From Hyphomicrobiales bacterium (GTDB taxonomy: Bacteria > Pseudomonadota > Alphaproteobacteria > Rhizobiales > Ancalomicrobiaceae): a DNA stretch of 64,000 nucleotides. Numbering within the stretch: position 1 is the stretch's first letter; each line of letters opens with the position of its first letter. Made by a program: the position numbers and the translations under genes. Shown here in pieces: positions 42,108 through 50,770 of this stretch. Under the pieces are notes generated by a model that saw only the letters and a program-made list of their open reading frames with translations, was not told the origin of the DNA and did not search any database. Location of the stretch: positions 62,001-126,000 of the forward strand of contig JAJTBO010000005.1 of the NCBI GenBank assembly GCA_021286855.1, read 5' to 3'.

Positions 42108-43418
42108 ATGACCACGACGACAGCCGGACCAACCGGCCGCACCATCGAAATCGACGACGCCTTCGACCGCCGGTCCAACTTCGGCCGTCGCGGCTGGTCG
42201 ATCATCCTGATCGAAGCCGCGCTCCTGTGGATCTCCTCCGGCTCGGTGGTCCACGGGCTCAACGTCATTCTGCCGGCGTTGTCCGAAACCTATTCGCTCG
42301 ACTACGCCCAACTGCTGGCGTTGGCGACGCCGGCCTCCTGGGCCTCGATCCTCGCCGGCCTCGTCGGCGCCTGGGTCTGCGGCGTCAAGGGACCGAAGGT
42401 CCTGATCCTGCTCTCTCTCGCCTGTGGCGGCGTCGCCTTCGGCCTGATGGGAACCTGGGGCACCACCGCCGGCTTCTTCGTGCTGTTCTCGATCGTCTGC
42501 TTCTTCGACACCTGCTTCGCCTATGTCGGCGGACCGGCGCTCGTCACCAACTGGTTCCCGCGCAAGAAGGGCCTCGCCTTCGGCTGGGCGACCATGGGCC
42601 AGACCTTCTCCACCGCCACCTACGTGCCCTATGTCGCGCTGTGCTTCTCCGTCTTCGGCGTGCGCCACGGGTTCTGGGGCATCACGGCGATGATGGCGGT
42701 GATGTTCGTGATCGTCCTGGTCTTCGCCGCCGACAAGCCGGAAGACTTCGGCTGCGCGCCCGACAACATGCCGATGTCCCCCGACGAGATCGAGAGCTCC
42801 CGTCGCGACCAGGAGGTCGCCGCCTGCCCCTTCACCGTCCGTCAGCTCCTCGGCATGCGTGACGTGTGGTTCATGGGCCTCGCCTTCGGCGGTCTCTACA
42901 TCATCATCGTCGGCCTTCTGTCGCAGTTCGTGCCGCGCCTCGTGGCGATGGGCCTGCCGCTCGAGACCGCCATTCTCTACATGTCGATCGCCGCCATGTT
43001 CGGCGTGCCCGGCGCCTACATGTGGGGCTGGCTCAGCCAGAAGCTCGGCGTCAAGCGCTGCGCCATGCTCTACCTCGCCTGGTACGCGGTGGCGCTCGCC
43101 CTCAACATCTTCGAACTCAACACCGTCACCATGTGGATCTCGCTCGCCATGATCGGCGAGGCCCTGGGCGGCGCCACCAACCTCTCCATGTCGATCGTCG
43201 CCGAGAAGTTCCCGCGCGGCGCCTTCGTCAAGGCCTGGGGCGTGGTCAACCCGATCCAGTCGATCGTGCGGTGTTGCGCCTTCGCCATCCTCGCCTTCGG
43301 CCTCACGCATCTGGGAGGTTTCGCCGGCGCCTACACGATCCTGCTGGTCGTGGCGCTCGTCTCGATGGTCCTGATCTGGAAGACCGACACCACGCCCGTC
43401 GTCGCGGGCGCCGTCTGA
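42108..43418 (+). CDS. MFS carrier 1, monocarboxylate/oxalate-formate antiporter-like
   Basis: 436 residues with 12 membrane segments. VTNWFPRKKGLAFGWATMGQT and SIVAEKFPRGAFVKAWGVVNPIQS are features of the OxlT/MCT-like branch. The next gene is a clear paralogue, sharing RSNFGR-GW near the N-terminus, NWFPRKK-LAFGW and MGQT. I infer transport of carboxylic acids linked to the local catabolism. Confidence 0.88.
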   Translation: MTTTTAGPTGRTIEIDDAFDRRSNFGRRGWSIILIEAALLWISSGSVVHGLNVILPALSETYSLDYAQLLALATPASWASILAGLVGAWVCGVKGPKVLILLSLACGGVAFGLMGTWGTTAGFFVLFSIVCFFDTCFAYVGGPALVTNWFPRKKGLAFGWATMGQTFSTATYVPYVALCFSVFGVRHGFWGITAMMAVMFVIVLVFAADKPEDFGCAPDNMPMSPDEIESSRRDQEVAACPFTVRQLLGMRDVWFMGLAFGGLYIIIVGLLSQFVPRLVAMGLPLETAILYMSIAAMFGVPGAYMWGWLSQKLGVKRCAMLYLAWYAVALALNIFELNTVTMWISLAMIGEALGGATNLSMSIVAEKFPRGAFVKAWGVVNPIQSIVRCCAFAILAFGLTHLGGFAGAYTILLVVALVSMVLIWKTDTTPVVAGAV

Positions 43419-43424
43419 CGCATC

Positions 43425-43444
43425 CCGGTCCTTCGAAGGACCGG
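43425..43444. repeat. Stem-loop 1 between the MFS genes
   Basis: CCGGTCCTTC/GAAGGACCGG, a perfect 20-base palindrome six bases after the stop. Confidence 0.6.
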
Positions 43445-43479
43445 CCCCGCTCTCGCGAAGTCCCCGTCTCCCTCTTCCC

Positions 43480-43501
43480 CCCCGAACCCACCGGTTCGGG
43501 G
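43480..43501. repeat. Stem-loop 2 between the MFS genes
   Basis: CCCCGAACC-CACC-GGTTCGGGG, nine perfect pairs. Confidence 0.6.
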
Positions 43502-43592
43502 AACGGGGGAACTCGTCCCGGCGACCGGTCGGGCGAGGCCGGAACGCTCGTCGACGGCGGAACCGAAACGACAACAAGAGGGAGTAACAGTC

Positions 43593-44882
43593 ATGAGCGA
43601 TCAAACCGCCACGATGGGCGGCATCCCCGCCGGAGGCCTCGACACGAGGTCGAATTTCGGCCGCTGGGGCTGGACCATCGTCATCGTCGAAGGCCTGATG
43701 CTGTGGATCGCCGCCGGCGTCCAGGTGCATGGCCTCAACATCATCGTCCCCGCCCTTTCCGACTATTTCGGCATCCCGAAGACGACCCTGCTGTTCTGGG
43801 CGACGCCCGCCTCCTGGGGCTCGGTGGTCGCGGCCTATCTGGTCGCCAAGATCGTCGAGGCCAAGGGCGCCAAGTTCGCCATCGCCGTCTGCCTGGTCGC
43901 CTGCGCCGTATGCTTCGGCCTGCTCGGCACCTTCAACTCGATCTGGGCCTTCGTCGCGCTGTTCGCCGGCGTCTGCTTCTTCGGCTCCGGCTACGCCTAT
44001 GTCGCCGGCTTCGCGCTGATCGCCAATTGGTTCCCGCGCAAGAAGAACCTCGCCTTCGGCTGGGTCACCATGGGCCAGACCATGTCGACCGCGCTGTTCA
44101 TCCCGCTGCTCGCCGCCTGCTTCGGCGTCTTCGGCATCCAGTACGGCTTCTGGGCGATCTCGGCCTTGATGATCGTGATGCTCGTTCTGGTCGGACTGCT
44201 GGTCGTCAACCTGCCGGAAGAACGCGGCTGCACCCCGGACAACGTGCCGATGACGGCCGCCGAGATCGCGCGTTCCAAGCAGGAGCAGGAAAACTACGTC
44301 GTCCCCTTCACTTCGCTGCAGCTGCTCAAGATGCGCGACGTGTGGACCATCGGTCTCGGCTCGGGCGGCATCTTCGTCGTGCTGGTCGGCGTCCTCTCGC
44401 AGCTCGTGCCGCGCCTGATGGCGATGGGCTACGACCTCAACACCGCCATCCTCTACATGTCGATCGCCGCCTTCATCGGCGTCCCCGGCGCCTATTTCTG
44501 GGGCTGGCTCGGTCAGAAGGTCTCCACCAAGGCCGGCCTGATCATCTACAGCCTGTGGTGGCTCGTCGCGGTGGTGCTGAACATGTTCGAGTTCAACACC
44601 TGGACGCTCTACGCCTCGCTCCTGATGATCGGCATCTCCTTCGGCGGCGCCTCCAACCTCACCACCTCGATCGTCGCCGAGAAGTTCCCGCGTTCGGCCT
44701 TCATCACCGCCTTCGGCGTGATCCAGCCGATCCAGGGCGTGATCCGTTGCTGCGCCTTCGCGGTGCTCGCCTTCGGCCTGACCTACCTCGGCGGCTACGC
44801 CGGCGCCTATGGCCTGCTCGCCTGCATCGCGGTGCTCAACGCCATCCTGTTCTGGATCACCGACACCTCGCCGGTCGCCTGA
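43593..44882 (+). CDS. MFS carrier 2, paralogue of carrier 1
   Basis: 429 residues, 12 membrane segments. IANWFPRKKNLAFGWVTMGQTMSTALFIPLLAACFGVFG and TSIVAEKFPRSAFITAFGVIQPIQGVIRCCAFAVLAFGLTYLGGYAGAY align with carrier 1 along their whole length, so a tandem duplication is likely. GAGGGAG precedes the ATG. Substrate differences cannot be judged by eye. Confidence 0.88.
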   Translation: MSDQTATMGGIPAGGLDTRSNFGRWGWTIVIVEGLMLWIAAGVQVHGLNIIVPALSDYFGIPKTTLLFWATPASWGSVVAAYLVAKIVEAKGAKFAIAVCLVACAVCFGLLGTFNSIWAFVALFAGVCFFGSGYAYVAGFALIANWFPRKKNLAFGWVTMGQTMSTALFIPLLAACFGVFGIQYGFWAISALMIVMLVLVGLLVVNLPEERGCTPDNVPMTAAEIARSKQEQENYVVPFTSLQLLKMRDVWTIGLGSGGIFVVLVGVLSQLVPRLMAMGYDLNTAILYMSIAAFIGVPGAYFWGWLGQKVSTKAGLIIYSLWWLVAVVLNMFEFNTWTLYASLLMIGISFGGASNLTTSIVAEKFPRSAFITAFGVIQPIQGVIRCCAFAVLAFGLTYLGGYAGAYGLLACIAVLNAILFWITDTSPVA

Positions 44883-44893
44883 CCGCGCCCCCT

Positions 44894-44917
44894 CCGGCGC
44901 GTCGACCGACGCGCCGG
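44894..44917. repeat. Stem-loop after MFS 2
   Basis: CCGGCGCGTCG-AC-CGACGCGCCGG, 11 pairs with a two-base apex. The remaining bases to 45080 hold nothing recognisable. Confidence 0.6.
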
Positions 44918-45080
44918 GGACCCTCCGAGAGCACTCCTCGAAATCGGTCGTCGATCGCCTCCCCTCTCATCTCGGCGTCGCTCGATCGAGGCGGCGGGGG
45001 TCGGGGCTCAATCGCCCCGCGTCCCGGTCTCCGCCGCCGCCCTTCTCGTCGTCCGCATCACCCGAAAGGTTCGTCGTCCC

Positions 45081-46253
45081 ATGTTCGACGTCGTCATCGC
45101 CTCGGCCGTCCGCACAGCCATCGGCTCCTTCAACGGCACGCTCGCGCCGCTGCCGGCCCACGAATTCGGAGCGACCGTGATCCGCACCGCGCTCGACCGA
45201 GCCTCGGTCGCGCCGACCGACGTCGACGAAGTCGTCTTCGGCCAGGTGCTCGTCGCCGGCCACGGTCAGAACCCGGTCCGCCGCGCCGCCCTCGCCGCCG
45301 GCCTCCCCGTCGAGACCACCGCCTTCGGCCTCAGTCAGGTCTGCGGCTCCGGCCTGCGCTCGGTCCTGATCGGCGCGCAGATGATCCGCTCCGGCGACGC
45401 CGACGTGGTCGTCGTCGGCGGTCAGGAGAGCATGAGTCAGGCGCGCCACGCCCTGCATCTGCGCAACGGCGTCAAGATGGGTCCGGCCCAGATGACCGAC
45501 ACGATGATCGTCGACGGCCTCTGGGACGCCTTCGCCGACTACCACATGGGCCAGACCGCCGAGAACGTCGCGGCCCAATGGGGCCTGACCCGCGTCGAAC
45601 TCGATTCCTTCGCGCTCGCCTCGCAGCTGCGCGCCGCCGCCGCCCGCGCCGAGGGCCGTTTCGTGGACGAGATCGTTCCGATCGCGATCCCCGGCCGCAA
45701 GGGCGACGTGATTTTCGCGGAAGACGAATACATCAAGCCCGACACCACCTTCGAAGGCCTTGCGAAACTGCGCCCGGCCTTCGCCGGGGACGGTCTCGTC
45801 ACCGCCGGCAACGCCTCCGGCATCAACGACGGCGCGGCCGCGCTGGTCTTGATGACGGCGGAAGCCGCCGCCGCCCGCGGCGTCACGCCGCTCGCCCGCA
45901 TCGCCGCCGGCGCGGTCGCCGGCGTCGATCCGGCGATCATGGGCGTCGGCCCGGTCCCGGCCACCCGCAAGGCGCTGAAGAAGGCCGGTTGGCGCGTCGC
46001 CGACCTCGATCTGATCGAGGCCAACGAAGCCTTCGCCGCCCAGGCGATCGCCGTCGGCCGCGACCTCGAGTTCGATCCGGCCAAGGTCAACGTCAACGGC
46101 GGCGCCATCGCGCTCGGCCACCCGATCGGCGCGTCCGGCGCCCGCATCCTGGTGACGCTGTTGCACGAGATGCGCCGTCGCGACGTCGCCCGTGGCCTCG
46201 CCACGCTCTGCGTCGGCGGCGGCATGGGCGTCTCGCTCTGCGTCGAACGCTGA
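45081..46253 (+). CDS. Acetyl-CoA acetyltransferase-type thiolase 2
   Basis: 390 residues. Nucleophile Cys88 in [44 protein letters not shown] and [11 protein letters not shown] are conserved. It resembles PhaA/AtoB-type acetoacetyl-CoA thiolases more than thiolase 1 does. It is followed by ackA-pta, so acetyl-CoA is its likely product here. Confidence 0.95.
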   Translation: MFDVVIASAVRTAIGSFNGTLAPLPAHEFGATVIRTALDRASVAPTDVDEVVFGQVLVAGHGQNPVRRAALAAGLPVETTAFGLSQVCGSGLRSVLIGAQMIRSGDADVVVVGGQESMSQARHALHLRNGVKMGPAQMTDTMIVDGLWDAFADYHMGQTAENVAAQWGLTRVELDSFALASQLRAAAARAEGRFVDEIVPIAIPGRKGDVIFAEDEYIKPDTTFEGLAKLRPAFAGDGLVTAGNASGINDGAAALVLMTAEAAAARGVTPLARIAAGAVAGVDPAIMGVGPVPATRKALKKAGWRVADLDLIEANEAFAAQAIAVGRDLEFDPAKVNVNGGAIALGHPIGASGARILVTLLHEMRRRDVARGLATLCVGGGMGVSLCVER

Positions 46254-46260
46254 AGTCCGC

Positions 46261-46287
46261 CGGCCTTCGTCGTCCCGACGAAGGCCG
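46261..46287. repeat. Stem-loop between thiolase 2 and ackA
   Basis: CGGCCTTCGTCG-TCC-CGACGAAGGCCG, 12 pairs, eight bases after the thiolase stop. Confidence 0.6.
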
Positions 46288-46333
46288 CCCCCCGTCCTCT
46301 CTCTCCCGATCGCCCGACGGAGGCTGTTCGTTC

Positions 46334-47569
46334 ATGACCGAAAAGTCCGATTTCGTCCTGGTCGTCAATTGTGGTTCGTCCTCGCTGAAGTTCGCCCTCT
46401 GGGACCCGGACCAGCCCGATCCGTGTCTGTCCGGCCTCGCCGAGAACCTCGGCTCCAAGGACGCCGGCCTGCGCTTCGACTGCGGCGGCGCCCGCACCCG
46501 CGCCGACATCGCCGGCGCAGATCACGCCAAGGCCTTCGCCGGCCTCGTCGCCTTCCTGGAGGGCCGCGGCCTGCTCGCACGCATCGGCGCGGTCGGCCAC
46601 CGCGTCGTCCACGGCGGCGAGCGTTTCACCGCTTCCGTCGAAGTGACGGCGGACGTTCTCGACGACATCGAGAGCTGCGGCGCGCTCGCCCCCCTGCACA
46701 ACCCGGCCAATCTGATGGGCATCCGCGCCGCCCGCGAAGCCCTGCCGAAGGCTCGCCACGTCGTCGTCTTCGACACGGCCTTCCACCAGACGATCCCGCC
46801 GGCGGCCTATCTCTACGCCCTGCCGCAGCGCTATCGGCGCGACCTCGGCGTGCGCCGCTACGGCTTTCACGGCACCTCGCATCGCTTCGTGTCGATGCGC
46901 GCCGTCGACATCCTCGATCTCGATCCCGCCGATCACGGCCTCGTCGTCGTCCACCTCGGCAACGGCGCGTCCGCGACCGCCGTCCGCGACGGCCGAAGCG
47001 TCGACACCTCGATGGGTCTGACCCCGACCGAGGGTCTGATCATGGGCACCCGCTGCGGCGACGTCGACGTCGGCGCGATCCTCCACATCGCCCGCGCCGA
47101 AGGCCTGGGCCTCGACGCCATCGATGCGTTGGTCAACCGGGAGAGCGGCCTGCTCGGCCTGTCCGAGCTCTCCAACGACTGCCGCACCCTGGAGAAGGCC
47201 TCCGCCGCCGGCCACGCCGGGGCTCGCGAGGCGCTCGAGGTCTTCGCCCACCGCGTCGCCCGCACCGTCGGCGCCCTGGCGATCTCGCTGCCCCGCCTCG
47301 ACGCCGTCGTCTTCACCGGCGGCATCGGCGAGAACTCCGCGTCCGTCCGCGCCGCGGTGATCTCGAAACTAGGCCTGCTCGGCCTCGAACTCGACGAAGC
47401 CGTCAACCGCAATCTGAACGGCGCCGCCGGCCTCGTCTCCCGCTCGATCGTCCCCGCCGCGCTGGTCGTGCCGACCGACGAGGAACGCATGATCGCCATC
47501 GACACCGCTTCGATCGTCATGGGTCGGGCGTCCACCGCCTACGGCTGCATCGAAGGAAGCGCCCGATGA
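46334..47569 (+). CDS. ackA: Acetate kinase
   Basis: 411 residues. VVNCGSSSLKFAL, HRVVHGGERF, RRYGFHGTSHRFVS, VVHLGNGASATAVRDGRSVDTSMG and TGGIGENSASVR are all family signatures. It interconverts acetate plus ATP and acetyl phosphate. The stop overlaps the pta start (ATGA). Position in a catabolic cluster suggests activating acetate released by a C-C hydrolase. Confidence 0.96.
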   Translation: MTEKSDFVLVVNCGSSSLKFALWDPDQPDPCLSGLAENLGSKDAGLRFDCGGARTRADIAGADHAKAFAGLVAFLEGRGLLARIGAVGHRVVHGGERFTASVEVTADVLDDIESCGALAPLHNPANLMGIRAAREALPKARHVVVFDTAFHQTIPPAAYLYALPQRYRRDLGVRRYGFHGTSHRFVSMRAVDILDLDPADHGLVVVHLGNGASATAVRDGRSVDTSMGLTPTEGLIMGTRCGDVDVGAILHIARAEGLGLDAIDALVNRESGLLGLSELSNDCRTLEKASAAGHAGAREALEVFAHRVARTVGALAISLPRLDAVVFTGGIGENSASVRAAVISKLGLLGLELDEAVNRNLNGAAGLVSRSIVPAALVVPTDEERMIAIDTASIVMGRASTAYGCIEGSAR

Positions 47570-49671
47570 CCCGCCCCGATCGTCCCCGCATGCTCTATGT
47601 CGCGCCGGCCTCGTCCGATTTCGAGGTCGCCGCGATCTCCTTCGGCCTGGTCGAGGCGCTGCGCGCCGTCGGCCTCGACACGGCCTGGGTGAAGCCGATC
47701 GCCGATCCCGGCGTCACGCCGGACCGAGATCGCTCGGTCGGCTTCGCCCGTCGCCTGTTCGGCTTCGACACGCCCGATCCGATGTCCCTGACCGAAGCCG
47801 AGGACCTCGTTCGCGCCGACCGCGTCGACAGCCTGCTCGAGGACATCGTCGCGCTGTGCGAGGAAGTCGCCGAAGGCCAGGACGTCGTCGTTGTCGAAGG
47901 CGTGCCGCCGAGCGACCTTCATCCGCTCGTCGTCGACCTCGAACCGGCGATCGCCCGCAGCCTGCGCGCCGACGTCGTGCCGGTGGTCGCCGGCGTCGGC
48001 GGCGACGTCGACGCGATCGCCCATGCGATCGCAGACGTGGTCCATCGCATGGGCGGCCGCGACGTCTGCGCCGGCGTCGTCGTCGCCCGTCTGGCCGAAG
48101 ACCGCGTCGAGAGCCTGCGCCGCACGGCCCTCGCCGCGCCGCTCCTCGCCGTCCTCCAGGAAGATCCGGTCCTCGCCGCGCCGCGCCTGACCGACATCGT
48201 CGCCGAACTCGGCTTCACCGTCGCCCATCCCGGCGCTCTGGCCGAAGCGCGGGTCCGCGACGTCGTCGTCGCCGCCCGCGATCCGGAACATCTGGTCGAG
48301 CGCCTCACGCCCGGCACGCTCGTCGTCACGCCGGGCGATCGCCACGACATCGTCGCCACCACCGCGCTGGCCGGGGCCGGCGGCATGCCGATCGCAGGCC
48401 TCCTGCTGACCTGCGGCGCGCGCCCGGCCGCATCCCTTACCGCTTTCCTGAAGCCGCGCTGGGGCGACCTGCCGGTGCTCGAAACCGAACTCCAGACCTT
48501 CGAGGCCGCCATGCGGCTCGGCGAATTCGATCGCGGCGTGCGCCACGACGACGTCGTCCGGATGGAGCATCTGATCGCCCACGCCTGCGACAACATCGAT
48601 CTCGCCGAACTCGGCGCGCCCTCGAAACGCGCCAGCGGCGACGCCATGCCGCCGCCGGCGTTCCGCCACGAGTTGATCCGCGCCGCCCGCGCCGCCGATC
48701 GCCGCATCGTCCTGCCCGAGGGCGACGAACCCCGAACCCTGGCCGCCGCCGCCGACTGCGTCCGCCGGAAGATCGCCCGCTGCGTCCTGCTCGGCCGCCC
48801 CGAGACCATCGCCGAAGTCGCGACCCGACACGGCGTCGCGCTGCCCGACGGGCTCGAGATCCTCGATCCCGACGCCATCCGCGAGACCTACGTCGAGCCG
48901 ATGGTTGCCCTGCGCAGGTCGAAGGGACTGACCGCCGATCAGGCCCGCGCCCAGCTCGAGGACACCGTCGTCCTCGGCACGATGATGCTCGCCGAAGGCC
49001 ACGTCGACGGCCTCGTCTCCGGCGCGGTCCACACCACCGCCTCGACGGTCCGCCCGGCGCTGCAGCTGATCAAGACCCGACCGGGCGAAACCCTGGTCTC
49101 CTCGGTCTTCTTCATGCTGATGCCGGATCGGGTGCTGGTCTACGGCGATTGCGCCATCAACCCCGACCCGACCGCCGACGAGCTCGCAGAGATCGCGATC
49201 CAGTCGGCCGAGAGCGCCGCGGCCTTCGGCGTCGAGCCGAAGGTGGCGATGCTGTCCTATTCGACCGGCGCGTCCGGCGCCGGCGGCGACGTCGAAAAGG
49301 TTCGCGACGCGGTCGCCAAGGTCAGGGCGCTGCGCCCCGATCTGATCGTCGACGGCCCGATCCAATACGACGCCGCCACCGTCGAGAGCGTCGCCCGCCA
49401 GAAGGCCCCGGACAGTCCCGTCGCCGGCCACGCCTCGGTCTTCGTCTTCCCGGATCTGAACACCGGCAACACCACCTACAAGGCGGTGCAGCGCTCGGCC
49501 AACGTCGTCTCGATCGGGCCGATGCTGCAGGGCCTCCGCAAGCCGGTCAACGACCTCTCCCGCGGCGCTCTCGTCGACGACATCGTCTACACGATCGCCA
49601 TCACCGCCATCCAGGCCGCCGCCGATCCGACCGATCGCGACGCGGCGCAGGAAGCCGCCGCGGCCGAATGA
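47566..49671 (+). CDS. pta: Phosphate acetyltransferase, long form
   Basis: 701 residues: an N-terminal dethiobiotin-synthetase-like P-loop-derived domain, a DRTGG-like middle (near 220-330) and the C-terminal catalytic domain starting about residue 370 (RRIVLPEGDEPRTLAAAADCVRR, VSGAVHTTASTVRPALQLIKT, VAMLSYSTGASGAGGDVEKV). It converts acetyl phosphate and CoA to acetyl-CoA. Coupled to ackA by overlap. Confidence 0.96.
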   Translation: MTRPDRPRMLYVAPASSDFEVAAISFGLVEALRAVGLDTAWVKPIADPGVTPDRDRSVGFARRLFGFDTPDPMSLTEAEDLVRADRVDSLLEDIVALCEEVAEGQDVVVVEGVPPSDLHPLVVDLEPAIARSLRADVVPVVAGVGGDVDAIAHAIADVVHRMGGRDVCAGVVVARLAEDRVESLRRTALAAPLLAVLQEDPVLAAPRLTDIVAELGFTVAHPGALAEARVRDVVVAARDPEHLVERLTPGTLVVTPGDRHDIVATTALAGAGGMPIAGLLLTCGARPAASLTAFLKPRWGDLPVLETELQTFEAAMRLGEFDRGVRHDDVVRMEHLIAHACDNIDLAELGAPSKRASGDAMPPPAFRHELIRAARAADRRIVLPEGDEPRTLAAAADCVRRKIARCVLLGRPETIAEVATRHGVALPDGLEILDPDAIRETYVEPMVALRRSKGLTADQARAQLEDTVVLGTMMLAEGHVDGLVSGAVHTTASTVRPALQLIKTRPGETLVSSVFFMLMPDRVLVYGDCAINPDPTADELAEIAIQSAESAAAFGVEPKVAMLSYSTGASGAGGDVEKVRDAVAKVRALRPDLIVDGPIQYDAATVESVARQKAPDSPVAGHASVFVFPDLNTGNTTYKAVQRSANVVSIGPMLQGLRKPVNDLSRGALVDDIVYTIAITAIQAAADPTDRDAAQEAAAAE

Positions 49672-49686
49672 GCCGCGCGACGACGC

Positions 49687-49712
49687 GCGACCGGTCGCAA
49701 GAGGCCGGTCGC
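49687..49712. repeat. Stem-loop between pta and SDR genes
   Basis: GCGACCGG pairs with CCGGTCGC across ten bases. Confidence 0.5.
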
Positions 49713-49756
49713 CTCCCCTCCCGGCCACGTCCGGGCCCCCGAGAAGGAAGAACATC

Positions 49757-50515
49757 ATGAAACGACTGGAAGGAAAGATCGCCGTCGTCACCGGCGCGAG
49801 CTCCGGCATCGGCGAGACCACCGCCAAGGTCTTCGCCCGCGAAGGCGCGACCGTCGTGGTCGTGGCGCGCCGCGAGGAGCGGCTGCGCAAGGTCGTGGCC
49901 GACATCGAAGCCGCCGGCGGCGCCGCCGACCTCGTCGTCGCCGATCTCGCCACGCTCGCCGGTTGCGAGAAGACAGTCGACGAGGTGATCGCCAAATTCG
50001 GCCGCATCGACGTGCTGGTCAACAACGCCGGCATCCCCGATCGCCACATGCCGACCACCCGCACGTCCGACGAACTCTGGAACGAAGTCATCGCCGTCGA
50101 TCTGACCGGCGTGTTCCACCTCTGCCGCGCCGCGCTGAAGCACATGGAGGCGCGCTCCTACGGCTCGATCATCAACATCTCCTCGATCGGCGCGCGCGGC
50201 CTCGCCGGCGCGGCCTATTCCTCGGCCAAGGCCGGCCTGATCGCGCTGACCCGCAACATCGCCATCCAGTTCGCCGGCAAGGGCATCCGCTGCAACGCCA
50301 CCCTGCCCGGCCCGACCCCGACCGAGCTCAACACCCCCGAGGCGCTCGCCGGCTTCGACAAGGAGATGCCGGGCATCACCGCCCGCCACTTCGACCTCTC
50401 CGTGCCGGAGGCGACCACCGAGGATCAGGCCGCCGCGATCCTGTTCTTCGCCTGCGACGAGTCCAAGGCGATGACCGGTCAGTGCCTCACCGTCGACAAC
50501 GGCGCCACGCTCTGA
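49757..50515 (+). CDS. Short-chain dehydrogenase/reductase
   Basis: 252 residues. TGASSGIG cofactor motif (residues 13-20), NNAG near 92, catalytic Ser in INISSIG and YSSAK. The family oxidises secondary alcohols with NAD(P). Located between ackA-pta and the diketone-hydrolase-like gene, it is the best candidate to oxidise a monooxygenase-derived alcohol. AGAAGGAAG precedes the ATG. Confidence 0.92.
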   Translation: MKRLEGKIAVVTGASSGIGETTAKVFAREGATVVVVARREERLRKVVADIEAAGGAADLVVADLATLAGCEKTVDEVIAKFGRIDVLVNNAGIPDRHMPTTRTSDELWNEVIAVDLTGVFHLCRAALKHMEARSYGSIINISSIGARGLAGAAYSSAKAGLIALTRNIAIQFAGKGIRCNATLPGPTPTELNTPEALAGFDKEMPGITARHFDLSVPEATTEDQAAAILFFACDESKAMTGQCLTVDNGATL

Positions 50516-50533
50516 TCTCTCCCTGAAACGAGA

Positions 50534-50563
50534 ACGCCGCCCTCTCGGCCGAGAGGGCGGCGT
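50534..50563 (+). terminator. Palindromic hairpin ending the plus-strand catabolic genes
   Basis: Two perfect 15-base arms meet without a spacer (centre CTCGGCCGAG), 18 bases after the SDR stop. A short T-rich run is lacking. Confidence 0.65.
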
Positions 50564-50713
50564 CTTCGCGTCTGCGGGTCATGGCCTCGCAACCGGCCGT
50601 ACCGCGCGCCCGCCACGCTCGGGCGCGCCCGACCCGCTTCCCACGCACGAGCGGGCCGGCCTGCGGGAACGACAGGCCGCCCGCTCGCTTCGTGAGCGGG
50701 GCTCAAAGAAGGA

Positions 50714-50748
50714 AGCCCCCGCGTGCGGAGGAGACGCACGCGGGGGCT
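50714..50748 (-). terminator. Terminator of the hydrolase gene
   Basis: On the minus strand AGCCCCCGCGTGCG pairs with CGCACGCGGGGGCT over a seven-base loop and is followed by TTCCTTCTTT. It lies 22 bases after the stop. Confidence 0.85.
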
Positions 50749-50770
50749 CGGACCTCGAAAGGCGAGATCG

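Noticed and set aside
42866-46330. Very long frame upstream of ackA in the same phase
   Set aside because: It reads through the MFS and thiolase genes out of phase; only the part from 46334 has acetate kinase motifs and a sensible start.
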